This document shows positions 25,942 to 34,882 of a DNA stretch of 64,000 nt, piece after piece (position 1 is the first letter of the stretch; each line of letters opens with the position of its first letter). This DNA comes from an uncultured Clostridia bacterium (lineage in GTDB: Bacteria > Bacillota > Clostridia > Christensenellales > Aristaeellaceae). The position numbers were made by a program, and so were the translations under genes. Under the pieces are notes generated by a model. That model saw nothing but the letters and a program-made list of their open reading frames with translations. It searched no databases and was not told the origin of the DNA. The stretch lies in NCBI GenBank assembly GCA_937886445.1, contig CALGBY010000014.1, positions 1-64,000 of the forward strand, read 5' to 3'.

Positions 25942-26997
25942 TTGTCTGACAAAAAACCCAGCATTTATGATGTGGCAAAGGCCTCCGGGGTGTCCATCGC
26001 CACGGTCTCACGCGTTATGGGCGGCAAATGCGCCAGTGAGGAAGCAAAAAAGAAGGTAAACGCGGCCATCGCTGCGCTTTCCTACCGTCCTTCCGGTCCG
26101 AACCGGCCTCAGCCGTCCTCCGCCCCCCTGTATCTGCTTGCCGTGACCGATCTGATGAACCCCTATTACACCGCGCTCTGCGCCGGCGCCGAAGCCGAGG
26201 CACGCAGAAACGGCTGCAGCCTGCAGCTGCTGTGCACCGGCCCCGCCGACGCGCTGGATATTGCCGCGGTGCGCGCCGCCTTCAGCCAGCCGCTCTCGGG
26301 CGCCGTGATCGCAGGCACCGCCATTGAAACACCGGATACCGTGCCCGCGCTGAGGGAGCTGCTCATCTCGCTTACGGAACGCGTACCCGTGGTCACCATC
26401 GGCCCCACGCCGGAATGGCTGAAATGCACGGGCATCACCAGCGACCTGTCGCTCAGCGTACGCAAGAGCATCGCGCATCTGGCCGCGCTGGGGCACCGGC
26501 GCATCGCCTTCATCGGCGGCAGCTCCTCCGTGCGCAGCGCCACCGTGCGCGAACTGGCCTTTGCCGCCGAAATGAAACGGTTGGGCCTGCCCGCCATCGC
26601 CTCCTCCTATAATGAAAGCGGTTTTTCGCCCGCGGACGGCGAGCTTTGCGTGACCAAGCTTTTTTCACGCCTGCCTGAGGATGAAAGGCCCACAGCGCTC
26701 ATTGCCATCAATGATCTGGTGGCGCTGGGGGCCATGCGGCAGCTGCACAGGATGGGGCTGCGCATCCCGGAGGATGTGGCTGTGGTGGGCTGCGACAACC
26801 AGTTTTTCTCCTCCTACCTGGATCCCCCGCTCACAACGGTGGACCTGCATCCCTATGAGCACGGCGTATTTGCCGTAAACGAGCTGGTCTCCTCCGGCAT
26901 GCGGGGCGAACGGCTTGTCTTTTCGCAGATGCGCGAATGCAGCCTGCTGGTAAGAGAAAGCTGCGGCGCCGCGCTGGGGCTGCGCGACAGAAAATGA
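25942..26997 (+). CDS. LacI family transcriptional regulator of locus B
   Basis: 351 residues from a TTG start. The N-terminal helix-turn-helix SIYDVAKASGVSIATVSRVM is followed by the periplasmic-binding-like sensor domain: LLAVTDLMNPYYTALCAGAE, GHRRIAFIGGSS, AIAINDLVALGAMRQLHRMG and VAVVGCDNQFFSSYLDPPLTTVD. The TTG at 25942 is preferred because AAAGGAT stands about 8 bases upstream; the in-frame ATG at 25933 directly abuts that site. It is divergent from the uronate-glycan operon and flanked by two copies of a palindromic operator, so it is very likely that operon's repressor and an autoregulator. Confidence 0.93.
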   Translation: MSDKKPSIYDVAKASGVSIATVSRVMGGKCASEEAKKKVNAAIAALSYRPSGPNRPQPSSAPLYLLAVTDLMNPYYTALCAGAEAEARRNGCSLQLLCTGPADALDIAAVRAAFSQPLSGAVIAGTAIETPDTVPALRELLISLTERVPVVTIGPTPEWLKCTGITSDLSLSVRKSIAHLAALGHRRIAFIGGSSSVRSATVRELAFAAEMKRLGLPAIASSYNESGFSPADGELCVTKLFSRLPEDERPTALIAINDLVALGAMRQLHRMGLRIPEDVAVVGCDNQFFSSYLDPPLTTVDLHPYEHGVFAVNELVSSGMRGERLVFSQMRECSLLVRESCGAALGLRDRK

Positions 26998-27077
26998 CCC
27001 GTACGGAAAAATTGAGAGGCAGCTGCTTCTCCCCCGCATAAGTTCCGCCGTCACTGTATAAACAGTAAATAAGTAAA

Positions 27078-27127
27078 GACCCCGCCGGAAGGAAACCGAA
27101 ACGCTTCATGCTTCCTTCGGCAGGGTC
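27078..27127. terminator. Bidirectional terminator between convergent genes
   Basis: GACCCCGCCGGAAGGA pairs with TCCTTCGGCAGGGTC (one bulge, one G-T) around a loop of about 16 bases. It lies between the rightward LacI-type gene and the leftward gene at 27151. Confidence 0.75.
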
Positions 27128-27150
27128 TGTTTATTTGCACAAATGTGTCA

Positions 27151-27786
27151 TCAGGGCAGGAAGGCGCAGCGGATCAGCTTATCCACATGCTCCTTGCTGA
27201 GGAAGGTGTACACCGTCTTCAAAGACGCGTTTTCGCGGCTCACCGCGTTCACCAGCTCCGCGGTCTTTTCTCTTTTCTTGTCCGGATCGCACACGGGAGC
27301 CGATTCCAGCACCGTGCACCAGGCATTGAGCCAGGAGGCAAAAAGCACCCGCGCGTACGGATCTTCCGCCCCGGCGTGCACACACACGGAACAGGGCAGC
27401 TTTTTATCCTCATACCAGTTCAGCGAGGATACCTGCTCCGCAAGGCCTCCCCTCACCTTTTTCGCTTCCTCAAGATAAGAAAGATCCTGACCCCTGCCCA
27501 CAAGGTCATCCAGCGCGTCCAGATGGATGCTGTCATGGCCGGGGGCATGCATATAGCCGCACAGCGCGGCAGGCGCGTCCTTCAAAACGGGCGTAAGCAC
27601 CAGCACCTCGCCCTTCACACCGGCGATCGCAGCCCGTACCTCCAGCACGGAAAGGGTGAAAAGCTCCGCTTTCCGGCAGGTAAGCTCCGCCTTCACGACC
27701 AGCTTGGATACGCTCTGCCCGGGGATCCTGCTGAGATCATAGCGGGCGGCAAGGGTATTGACAGCATCTGTGATCAGTTTTTCCAT
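27151..27786 (-). CDS. Conserved hypothetical protein, alpha-helical, cytoplasmic
   Basis: 211 residues from the ATG at 27786, which has GAAGGAGG 9 bases upstream. No signal peptide or membrane helix and no family I can name. Notable stretches are MHAPGHDSIHLDALDDLVGRG (around residue 81), LNWYEDKKLPCSVCVHAGAED with a CxxC-like pair, and a helical C-terminus (KREKTAELVNAVSRENASLK). It is the downstream member of a possible leftward cluster with the HAD phosphatase and Mbeg1-like hydrolase. Confidence 0.7.
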   Translation of the reverse strand: MEKLITDAVNTLAARYDLSRIPGQSVSKLVVKAELTCRKAELFTLSVLEVRAAIAGVKGEVLVLTPVLKDAPAALCGYMHAPGHDSIHLDALDDLVGRGQDLSYLEEAKKVRGGLAEQVSSLNWYEDKKLPCSVCVHAGAEDPYARVLFASWLNAWCTVLESAPVCDPDKKREKTAELVNAVSRENASLKTVYTFLSKEHVDKLIRCAFLP

Positions 27787-27856
27787 GGATCTATCCTCCT
27801 TCGTATGAAGTGCCGGCATGCGTCCGGCGGCCGGCTGCACACGATCCCTGACATTT

Positions 27857-28525
27857 TCATTCTACATTATTGCCGCACAGCAGCGGGATGATATCTTCAA
27901 GGCTGTCTGCCCGGGCCCAGAGGCACTTTTTCAGTTCCTCATCCGGCTCATCCTGATCGGGCACCGTGATCACGCGAAGCCCCGCCTGATAGGCGCTCAG
28001 GATGCCGTTCGGCGCGTCCTCAACAGCCACGCATTCATCCGGCCTTTTGTTCAGCTCCTTCAGCGCGTACAGATACACATCGGGCGCGGGCTTGCCCTTT
28101 TCCACCATCGTCGCGCTCACAAAGCGGTCAAAGCAGGAAAGCTTCAGTTCGGTGCTGCCTAAATACCGCTCGGTCCGTTCCCGGTCGGTAGCGGTCACGA
28201 TGGCGGCGGTAAAGCCCAGCTCATGCAGCCTCGTCACAAGCTCAACCGCGCCCTTTTTCAGGCTGATCCCCTCCCGGGCGATCATTTCCTCCATCAGCAC
28301 CTTGCGCCGGGCGCGCAGGGCGGTGTAATCCGCCCCCTCGCCGAACATCCGCTTCAGATGCTCCGGCGCGTACGGACGCCCGAGCGAACGCATGGAAAGC
28401 GCCTGCTCATCACTCATTTCAAAGCCCGCCTCGCGAAGTGTCTGCGGCCACACGCGGCGAAAATATTTTTCCGTATCGATCAGCGTACCGTCCAAATCGA
28501 ACAGCACCGTATTGATTCCGTTCAT
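27857..28525 (-). CDS. HAD-IA family phosphatase (beta-phosphoglucomutase/phosphoglycolate-like)
   Basis: 222 residues. Motif I VLFDLDGTLIDTE carries the nucleophile and general-acid aspartates. The cap domain follows, then motif II in AAIVTATD, motif III lysine in EKGKPAPDVY and motif IV ECVAVEDAPNGILSAYQAG, which is close to beta-phosphoglucomutase and sugar-phosphatase members. Cytoplasmic. It starts 6 bases after the upstream hydrolase gene, so the two are co-transcribed. The physiological substrate is unknown. Confidence 0.9.
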   Translation of the reverse strand: MNGINTVLFDLDGTLIDTEKYFRRVWPQTLREAGFEMSDEQALSMRSLGRPYAPEHLKRMFGEGADYTALRARRKVLMEEMIAREGISLKKGAVELVTRLHELGFTAAIVTATDRERTERYLGSTELKLSCFDRFVSATMVEKGKPAPDVYLYALKELNKRPDECVAVEDAPNGILSAYQAGLRVITVPDQDEPDEELKKCLWARADSLEDIIPLLCGNNVE

Positions 28526-28531
28526 CGTGTT

Positions 28532-29587
28532 TCAATCCTTTAACAGCAGGTTTACGCCGGGCACCAGCCGCAGCAGCTTCTTCTTTTCTTCCTCGGTCAG
28601 GCCGCCCAGCACCTTCATCACATCGCTGCTGTGTAAAAGCAGCGCCGCGGGCAGCTCGCTCACGCGCTTCGCCCCGCTCGCGTTCAGCACCTCAAACAGC
28701 TTTTCGGTGATCAGCCTGCGCCTTGAGCGCGGGCAATCCTCCAGGAAGGAGGATACCGAATGACGGATATACCGCGCGGAAAGCGACAGTCTGTCCGCCT
28801 TGACAGGCTCCATTCCCAGAATGTGCCAGTTGAAGGGATCATGCTGCAAAAGCCCCACAGAATCGCTTTTGACCACCGTCTTTTTACCCGGATTTTCAAG
28901 CAGCAGGCCGATCACGGAGGCCTCGGGCACATACAGACTCAGCTTTTTCTCCGTTTCCTTCCAGCCCTCCTCCGCGAGCACCGTTTCGGAAAGACCGGGC
29001 GCGTCAAACGCACATACCGTTTTCACTCTTTCCCTTACCGCGCTTTCCGCGCGCGCGCAGGCGTACATCGCGAGGTTGCCTCCCTTGCTGTGCCCCGTCA
29101 GGTACAGGGGAAACGGAAATTCCCGCGCGCACCTTTCAAGAAACTGCTTTGCCAGCTTCTGGCTGGGTACCGCGTCCTCAAAGCTCATGCACAGGTCCTC
29201 CTGCCAGCCGATGAGGGTGCCGTCGGTGCCGCGGAAGGCGATCACGCCCTCCCGCCCCGCGCGAAACAGCGCGGCGCAGAACTGCGTGGGCTGCGGCGCG
29301 CTGAAATACTCTTCAAAGCACACCAGCGAGACATCCAGATACCGCACGGTCTCCTCCGCCCGGCAAAGCAGCTCGTACCGCTTTTTTTCAAGACCGCTTC
29401 CGGAATACGGGCGGCTGTACAGCAGGCCGCGCGCGAGACGCAGCGGCAGTATACTGGCATCCTTTCCGAGCTTCTCAAAGGGCAGATGCGCAAGCTCCGA
29501 AAAGATCAGCAGATCCGCGGTACACAGCGGGGCCGTATCAAAGGAAAGATCACCCCGCCAGTCCAGATAGCGAAGCATATTATCCAT
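28532..29587 (-). CDS. Mbeg1-like (DUF2974) alpha/beta hydrolase
   Basis: 351 residues. The serine-hydrolase nucleophile elbow is LYLTGHSKGGNLAMYA (GHSKG). An upstream GVIAFRGTDGTLIGWQED is typical of the lipase-class-3-like Mbeg1 group. The start at 29587 (MDNMLRYLDW) follows AAGGGGGAAACAAA. No signal peptide. The activity could be lipase or esterase on an unknown substrate; bacterial members are largely uncharacterised. Confidence 0.85.
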   Translation of the reverse strand: MDNMLRYLDWRGDLSFDTAPLCTADLLIFSELAHLPFEKLGKDASILPLRLARGLLYSRPYSGSGLEKKRYELLCRAEETVRYLDVSLVCFEEYFSAPQPTQFCAALFRAGREGVIAFRGTDGTLIGWQEDLCMSFEDAVPSQKLAKQFLERCAREFPFPLYLTGHSKGGNLAMYACARAESAVRERVKTVCAFDAPGLSETVLAEEGWKETEKKLSLYVPEASVIGLLLENPGKKTVVKSDSVGLLQHDPFNWHILGMEPVKADRLSLSARYIRHSVSSFLEDCPRSRRRLITEKLFEVLNASGAKRVSELPAALLLHSSDVMKVLGGLTEEEKKKLLRLVPGVNLLLKD

Positions 29588-29667
29588 TTTGTTTCCCCCT
29601 TCCGTACACACGGCCTCAAGCCGCTCCTTCGTTTGTTATTATATACTTTTTTGCCTTTTTGCGCAAA

Positions 29668-29739
29668 TGCAAACATATATTCGCATTGTTCTTGACAGTT
29701 GGAAAACACGGTGTTATATTATATGCAAACGTATGTTCT
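29668..29739 (+). promoter_or_regulatory. SOS-type promoter of dinB with LexA/DinR boxes
   Basis: -35 TTGACA (29692-29697), a 17-base spacer and -10 TATATT (29715-29720). CAAACGTATGTTCT (29726-29739) overlaps the expected start of transcription and matches the Gram-positive LexA/DinR consensus CGAACRNRYGTTYC at 12 of 14 positions. A weaker copy, CAAACATATATTCG (29668-29681), lies upstream of the -35. Confidence 0.78.
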
Positions 29740-29756
29740 CATTGAAGGAGGAGCCT

Positions 29757-31010
29757 ATGGGAAGAGTCATTCTGCACGCCGACGCGAACTGTTTCTACGC
29801 CTCGGTGGAATGCCTGTACCGCCCGCAGTACAGGGGCAGGGCGCTGGCCGTGTGCGGGGATCCGGAGGCGCGTCACGGCATCGTGCTCACTGCCACCTAC
29901 CCTGCCAAGCGCGCGGGCGTCAAGGTGGGCATGGCCATCTGGCAGGCGCGGCAGGTATGCCCCTCCCTCATCTGCGTTCCGCCGGATTACGCGCTGTATA
30001 TGCACTTTTCTGCTCTGATGAGCGATATCTGGCACGAGTATTCAGACCGGGTGGAGGCCTTCGGGCTGGATGAAAGCTGGATCGATGTATCCGGCTATGA
30101 TACGGATATCAAAAAAGGCGCCCTTCTGGCGGACGTGCTGCGGGAACGGGTAAAAAAAGAGCTGGGCATCACGGTAAGCATCGGCGTGGCGGATAACAAG
30201 GTATTCGCGAAGCTCGGCAGCGATATGAAAAAGCCGGACGGCACAACGGCGATCTGGCCCGGGCATATGCGGGATACCGTATGGCCGCTGCCGGTATCCG
30301 ATCTGCTGTATGTGGGCCCCGCCACGGCAAGAAAACTGGCCCGGCTCAATATCCGCACGGTGGGCGGCCTCGCGCTGGCGGATGAAAGGCTTATTGCCTC
30401 CGTGCTCGGCAAAAACGGCATCATGCTGCAGCATTTTGCCCGCGGAGAGGATACCTCCCCCGTGCAGAACATCACCTTTGAAAATGTCGTAAAAAGCATC
30501 GGCAACAGCGTGACTGCCCCGCGTGATCTGGAAACGGAGGAGGACGCCTTCTGCGTACTGACACTGCTGTGTGAAAGCGTGGGGGCCCGTCTCAGAGAGC
30601 ACGGTTTTCTCTGCTCCGGCCTCTCCGTGGGTGAACGCAGCACCGAGCTTGCATGGAAAGGGCATCAGACGCGCCTGAATGTGCCGACGGACCTGAACTG
30701 TGATCTGCTTGACTGCGCCAAAATACAGTTTCATCGCTGCTGCGCGGAAAATCTTCCGCTGCGCGGGCTTTCCGTGTGCGCCTTTGACCTGACCCCCGCC
30801 TCCGCTCCCCGGCAGCTTTGCTTTGAGGAGGACGCTGTGAAGCGCCTCCGTGCCGAGCAACTGGACCGCGCGGTGGACACGGTGCGCGCCCGCTTCGGCC
30901 CCGGCGCCCTGCTTCGCGGCAATGTGCTGCAGCGCCCGGTGTTTTCATCCATTCATCCAAAAGAAGACCACACGATCCACCCCGTCGCCCTTCTGCGCGG
31001 CGGAGCGTGA
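29757..31010 (+). CDS. dinB: DNA polymerase IV (Y-family translesion polymerase)
   Basis: 417 residues, normal family length. The catalytic motifs are ILHADANCFYASVE (first metal Asp) and VEAFGLDESWIDVSG (second Asp/Glu pair); next come helix-hairpin-helix contacts (VGPATARKLARLNIRTVGGLA) and the little-finger domain from about residue 240. It copies past damaged template bases. The ATG at 29757 follows AAGGAGGAG. The upstream SOS-type operator indicates damage induction. It converges with the epimerase gene 17 bases downstream. Confidence 0.95.
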   Translation: MGRVILHADANCFYASVECLYRPQYRGRALAVCGDPEARHGIVLTATYPAKRAGVKVGMAIWQARQVCPSLICVPPDYALYMHFSALMSDIWHEYSDRVEAFGLDESWIDVSGYDTDIKKGALLADVLRERVKKELGITVSIGVADNKVFAKLGSDMKKPDGTTAIWPGHMRDTVWPLPVSDLLYVGPATARKLARLNIRTVGGLALADERLIASVLGKNGIMLQHFARGEDTSPVQNITFENVVKSIGNSVTAPRDLETEEDAFCVLTLLCESVGARLREHGFLCSGLSVGERSTELAWKGHQTRLNVPTDLNCDLLDCAKIQFHRCCAENLPLRGLSVCAFDLTPASAPRQLCFEEDAVKRLRAEQLDRAVDTVRARFGPGALLRGNVLQRPVFSSIHPKEDHTIHPVALLRGGA

Positions 31011-31027
31011 CCGTGCGGCCCCGTTTT

Positions 31028-32089
31028 TTATACCTTATAAAATTCCTTATACCATTCGGCAAACCGGCGCAGTCCCTCACGGATGCCGATCCGGGGAGTA
31101 AAGCCGAAATCCCGCTCCAGCGCGGAGGAATCCGCAAAGGTGACCGGCACATCGCCGGGCTGCATCCCCGTCAGCTCTTTGTGCGCTTCAAAATCAAAGT
31201 TTCCGGGCAATACGCCGGCGCGTACCAGTTCCTCCTGAAGGGTGTTCACAAAATCCAGCAGGTTTTCCGGCGTGCCGCCGCCGATATTGTACACCGCGTA
31301 GGGCGGGACGGGCAGGCCGTCCTCTCCGGTCTTCCTTTCCGGCGCGCCGCGCATCACGCGCACGATGCCCTCCACGATATCATCCACATAGGTAAAATCC
31401 CGTTTGCAGTTGCCGTAATTGAAAATTTGTATCTTTTCGCCCCGGAGCAGCTTCTGTGTGGCGCTGAAGTAAAACATATCCGGGCGCCCGGCCGGCCCGT
31501 AAACCGTAAAGAAGCGCAGGCCGGTGGAGGGAATATCATACAGCTTGGAATAGGCGTGAGCCATCAGCTCATTGCTCTTTTTGGTAGCGGCGTAAAGGGA
31601 AACAGGATGGTCCACCCTGTCCTCCGTGCTGAAAGGCACTTTTTTGTTGCCCCCGTACACCGAGGAGCTGGACGCGTAGACCAGATGCTCAACAGGATGA
31701 TTCCGGCATGCCTCCAGGATATTGTAAAAACCGATCATATTAGAGCGGATATAGGCGTCCGGATTGGTGATCGAATAGCGCACACCGGCCTGAGCCGCCA
31801 GATTGACCACCACCAAAAAGCTGTATTTTTCAAACAGGCTGTCCAGCAGCGCCCGGTCCGCGATATCACCGCGGATCATTTCAAAGCGGCCCTCCGAAGC
31901 CTGATCCAGCTGTTCAAGCCGCCATTCCTTGATGCGCACATCATAGTAGTCATTCATGTTATCTATGCCGACAACACGGATATCCCGATGCTCCTTAAGC
32001 AGACGCATGGTCAAAGCGCTGCCGATAAAGCCGGCCGCGCCGGTCACCAGCACCGTTTTGCCGTTCAGTTCCACATTTGTCTTTTTCAT
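31028..32089 (-). CDS. UDP-glucuronate 4-epimerase-like NAD-dependent epimerase
   Basis: 353 residues. The extended short-chain dehydrogenase fold has NAD motif VTGAAGFIGSALTMRLL, catalytic SSSSVYGGNKK and YxxxK (SLYAATKKSNE), and a C-terminal domain with NIGGGTPENLLDFV. Close in motif layout to UDP-glucuronic acid/UDP-galacturonic acid 4-epimerases. Together with the UDP-glucose dehydrogenase transcribed just before it (15-base gap), it would make UDP-galacturonate for an envelope polysaccharide. The ATG follows GGGGGAG. Confidence 0.9.
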   Translation of the reverse strand: MKKTNVELNGKTVLVTGAAGFIGSALTMRLLKEHRDIRVVGIDNMNDYYDVRIKEWRLEQLDQASEGRFEMIRGDIADRALLDSLFEKYSFLVVVNLAAQAGVRYSITNPDAYIRSNMIGFYNILEACRNHPVEHLVYASSSSVYGGNKKVPFSTEDRVDHPVSLYAATKKSNELMAHAYSKLYDIPSTGLRFFTVYGPAGRPDMFYFSATQKLLRGEKIQIFNYGNCKRDFTYVDDIVEGIVRVMRGAPERKTGEDGLPVPPYAVYNIGGGTPENLLDFVNTLQEELVRAGVLPGNFDFEAHKELTGMQPGDVPVTFADSSALERDFGFTPRIGIREGLRRFAEWYKEFYKV

Positions 32090-32104
32090 AGTCTGCTCCC
32101 CCGA

Positions 32105-33337
32105 TCAGTCTCTCCGGAAGATGTCTCTTGTGTACACCTTGTCCGCCACATCGTCAAGACAGCTGTCATAGCGGTTGGCGATGATGGCCTGGCTGACCGC
32201 CTTGAACTCATCAAGATCAGCAATCACTTTGGAGCCGAAGAAGGTGCTTCCGCCCTCCAGCGTAGGCTCGTAGATCACCACCGTGGCGCCCTTGGCCTTG
32301 ATGCGTTTCATCACGCCCTGGATGCTGCTCTGGCGGAAGTTATCGCTGTTGCTCTTCATCGTCAGCCGGTATACGCCCACGATGACCTCTTTTTCCTTTC
32401 CGATATTGTATTCCTCACTGGCCTCATACGCTCCGGCGATCTCAAGCACGCGCTCGGCGATGAAATCCTTTCTCGTTCTGTTGCTTTCAACAATGGCGCT
32501 CATCATGTTCTGCGGCACATCGGAATAATTTGCCAGCAGCTGCTTGGTATCCTTGGGCAGGCAGTAGCCGCCGTAGCCGAAGGAGGGGTTATTGTAGTGT
32601 GTTCCGATGCGGGGATCGAGGCATACGCCGTCAATGATCGCCCGGGTATCCAGCCCCTTCATTTCGGCATAGGTATCCAGCTCGTTGAAATAGCTTACTC
32701 TCAGCGCGAGATAGGTGTTGGCAAACAGTTTAACAGCCTCGGCCTCGGTAAAGCCCATAAACAGGGTATCGATATTTTCCTTGAGCGCGCCCTCCCTGAG
32801 CAGGTCCGCAAAGGTGTGCGCGGCCTTTACCAGCCTGGCGTTTTCGGTATCTGTGCCCACAATGATCCTGCTGGGATACAGGTTATCATACAGCGCCTTC
32901 GATTCTCTCAGGAATTCCGGGCTGAAAAGGATATTATCGCAGTGATATTTTTCGCGCACAGAGGCCGTAAAACCTACAGGGATCGTCGATTTGATCACGA
33001 TGATCGCGTCGGGGTTGTTCGCGATCACCAGACGGATCACCTCCTCCACCGCGCTCGTATCAAAAAAGTTCTTCCGGCTGTCATAATTGGTAGGCGCCGC
33101 GATCACAACAAGATCCGCCTTTTTGTAGGCGGAAGCGCCGTCCAGGGTGGCTGTCAGATCCAGTTCCTTTTCGGCCAGATATTTTTCAATGTATTCATCC
33201 TGGATCGGGGAGATACGGCTGTTGATCTTCTCCACCTTTTCAGGCACGATGTCAACGGCCTCAACATGGTTATGCTGGGCCAAAAGGGTCGCTATGGAAA
33301 GGCCGACATAGCCGGTACCGGCAACCGCGATATTCAT
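32105..33337 (-). CDS. UDP-glucose 6-dehydrogenase family protein
   Basis: 410 residues. The N-terminal Rossmann motif is [20 protein letters not shown]; the catalytic cysteine is in [17 protein letters not shown] (about residue 252); a C-terminal UDP-binding domain follows. It oxidises UDP-glucose to UDP-glucuronate. The start at 33337 is chosen for its GAAGGAG site; the frame is open 30 codons further without conserved sequence. The neighbouring 4-epimerase supports UDP-glucose as substrate, though other nucleotide-sugar dehydrogenases share these motifs. Confidence 0.92.
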   Translation of the reverse strand: MNIAVAGTGYVGLSIATLLAQHNHVEAVDIVPEKVEKINSRISPIQDEYIEKYLAEKELDLTATLDGASAYKKADLVVIAAPTNYDSRKNFFDTSAVEEVIRLVIANNPDAIIVIKSTIPVGFTASVREKYHCDNILFSPEFLRESKALYDNLYPSRIIVGTDTENARLVKAAHTFADLLREGALKENIDTLFMGFTEAEAVKLFANTYLALRVSYFNELDTYAEMKGLDTRAIIDGVCLDPRIGTHYNNPSFGYGGYCLPKDTKQLLANYSDVPQNMMSAIVESNRTRKDFIAERVLEIAGAYEASEEYNIGKEKEVIVGVYRLTMKSNSDNFRQSSIQGVMKRIKAKGATVVIYEPTLEGGSTFFGSKVIADLDEFKAVSQAIIANRYDSCLDDVADKVYTRDIFRRD

Positions 33338-33528
33338 AATATTATTTACTCCTTCTTTATCGGGCAGCCCGGCCTTCAGGGAAACCTCTGTCATGCCTGA
33401 AGAAAAGGCAAACCATGTGGCAGTCATCCTTCCCGCCCGGCATCTCTGCGACAGGAGAATGATTCAAGAAGGCCCGCTCCGTTTCTTTGGGAAATGCTGA
33501 TTAAATGAGGCAGATTCGGATGCGAGTT

Positions 33529-33690
33529 AGGGTGTGTCTCTAAAATGAGGAATGTGCAGTTTCAAGCAGATTTTCCGTCAGTTCAAGGCGAAGAACCGAA
33601 GGTTTACTGGAGGTAAATCGAGGTTCGACAACGCAGAAATGACGGAAAAGATGCTGAAAATGCATCGTTTTGAATTTAGAAACACACCCT
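33529..33690. mobile_element. MITE-like element, copy 1 (162 bp)
   Basis: Terminal inverted repeats AGGGTGTGTCTCTAAA and TTTAGAAACACACCCT (one mismatch). The interior is almost identical to the copy at 47865-48030, including the core GAAGGTTTACTGGAGGTAAA. No coding capacity. Confidence 0.82.
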
Positions 33691-33693
33691 GGG

Positions 33694-33751
33694 TTTGAAA
33701 ATGGTCTCGGCCCATTTTCAAACAACCCATCAGTGCCTCATCCGGAGGCAC
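33694..33751. repeat. Dispersed two-hairpin repeat, copy a
   Basis: First stem TTTGAAAATGG / CCATTTTCAAA (33694-33722), then a CAACCCATCA linker, then GTGCCTC-ATCCG-GAGGCAC (33733-33751). Related units lie at 34022-34080, 38984-39040 and 57714-57784. Confidence 0.8.
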
Positions 33752-34021
33752 ATCACATAATTTTGTACAAGATGCAACTGCAAAAATCGAAAGTTTACTG
33801 ATTGTAAATCGAGATTTTCGCGATCAGCAGATTGTGCAAAAGGCACCGCAGATGAGCCTGCCGAATGAATCAGCGTTCCCATGGCACCATATCCGCGAAG
33901 CGGGAAAAACACCGGGAACGAAACACATTGATTATAACATATATCTTTTCATTTTTTACATATTTTATGTATTTTTTCCGGAAAATGAGCGTCAATACCT
34001 CTGCCGGAGAACTGGACAATG

Positions 34022-34080
34022 TTTGAAAATGTTTAAGGATCATTTTCAAACAGCCCATTGGTGTCCTTTCCGGAGAGTTG
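34022..34080. repeat. Dispersed two-hairpin repeat, copy b
   Basis: TTTGAAAATG / CATTTTCAAA (34022-34050), a CAGCCCATTG linker, then a diverged second unit GGTGTCCTTTCCGGAGAG. It lies directly before the stop codon of the leftward phosphodiesterase gene and may act as its terminator. Confidence 0.72.
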
Positions 34081-34089
34081 GCCATAAGT

Positions 34090-34866
34090 TTATTTCGCTT
34101 CCGGGTCAAAGCGTTCAAAGATCACAAGGCAGCCTGCCTTTTTCGCGGTGTCGAAGGCCGCCCTGTCCCGCACGGTCCAGCTTGCCTCGCGCACGCCCAG
34201 AGCATCTATGCAGCGGCGCAGAGTGGGACGGGAGCGGTCCGCGATATCATAGGCCACAAAATCGGGCCGGGTAAACAGGTTGAACCAGAGGTCGGTCAGC
34301 GGGCGGCGCAGGAAGCGGGGCTGGCCGGAGGGGTCCTTGATAAAGTTCATGGAGAGCTGCCCGCGGCACACATCGGGGCGCAGCTTTTTCAGGCACATCA
34401 GCACACGGGGGTCAAAGCTTTCAATGCAGTAAGCCCCGCGATAGCTGTCCAGCCGTCTGCACACCGCCTCGGTGAGCGCCCTGTGGTTTCCGCCGTGCGC
34501 CTTCAGTTCGATGATCAGCGGTGTACGGTCTTCAAACAGCGCCAGCACCTCATCAAACAGCGGCACCTGTTCCTCCGTGCCCTCCAGCCGCAGCTTTTTC
34601 AGCCCTTCAAGGTCCAGATTCTCAATGACGCCGTTCACGCCCGTGCAGCGCGAAAGATCACTGTCGTGAAACACGCACAGCGTACCGTCCCGCAGCAGAT
34701 GCACATCCAGTTCCGCCCCCCAGCCGCGTTCCAGCGCGCGCCGGAAGGCCGGCAGGCTGTTTTCCGGTATGGCGGGCTTATCGTGATAACCCCTGTGGGC
34801 GTAGATATACCGGTCCAGCACGGCAAAGGCCGGATGCCCGGTGCGCCCCTTCAAAACAAGATCCAT
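34090..34866 (-). CDS. Glycerophosphodiester phosphodiesterase (GDPD) family protein
   Basis: 258 residues, cytoplasmic. The TIM-barrel GDPD signature begins YAHRGYHDKPAIPENSLPAF (His/Arg and Glu-Asn catalytic region) and continues AELDVHLLRDGTLCVFHDSDLSRCTG with the metal-binding Glu/Asp and second His. It probably hydrolyses glycerophosphodiesters from phospholipid turnover to glycerol-3-phosphate. The ATG has AAAAGGAG upstream. It starts 16 bases after the metallohydrolase gene, so both are likely on one transcript. Confidence 0.92.
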   Translation of the reverse strand: MDLVLKGRTGHPAFAVLDRYIYAHRGYHDKPAIPENSLPAFRRALERGWGAELDVHLLRDGTLCVFHDSDLSRCTGVNGVIENLDLEGLKKLRLEGTEEQVPLFDEVLALFEDRTPLIIELKAHGGNHRALTEAVCRRLDSYRGAYCIESFDPRVLMCLKKLRPDVCRGQLSMNFIKDPSGQPRFLRRPLTDLWFNLFTRPDFVAYDIADRSRPTLRRCIDALGVREASWTVRDRAAFDTAKKAGCLVIFERFDPEAK

Positions 34867-34882
34867 TGCTTTTCTCCTTTTC

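Larger units (their letters stand above)
33494..33882. repeat. Composite of nested intergenic repeats
   Basis: The 752-base gap 33338-34089 carries no gene. Its middle is a stack of repeats. An outer end AAATGCTGATTAAATGAGG near 33494-33512 is roughly inverted at 33852-33880 (GAGCCTGCCGAATGAATCAG). A 162-bp MITE-like unit sits at 33529-33690, a two-hairpin unit at 33694-33751, and at about 33783-33827 a variant of the MITE core (GAAAGTTTACTGATTGTAAA). The remaining parts, 33338-33493 and 33890-34019, show nothing recognisable. Confidence 0.65.

Noticed and set aside
31007..33400. 797-codon rightward open frame
   Set aside because: It is the antisense of the UDP-glucuronate 4-epimerase and UDP-glucose dehydrogenase genes, both with clear motifs on the minus strand.
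33690..33890. CRISPR array
   Set aside because: The repeats are palindromic and dispersed, without regular spacers or cas genes.
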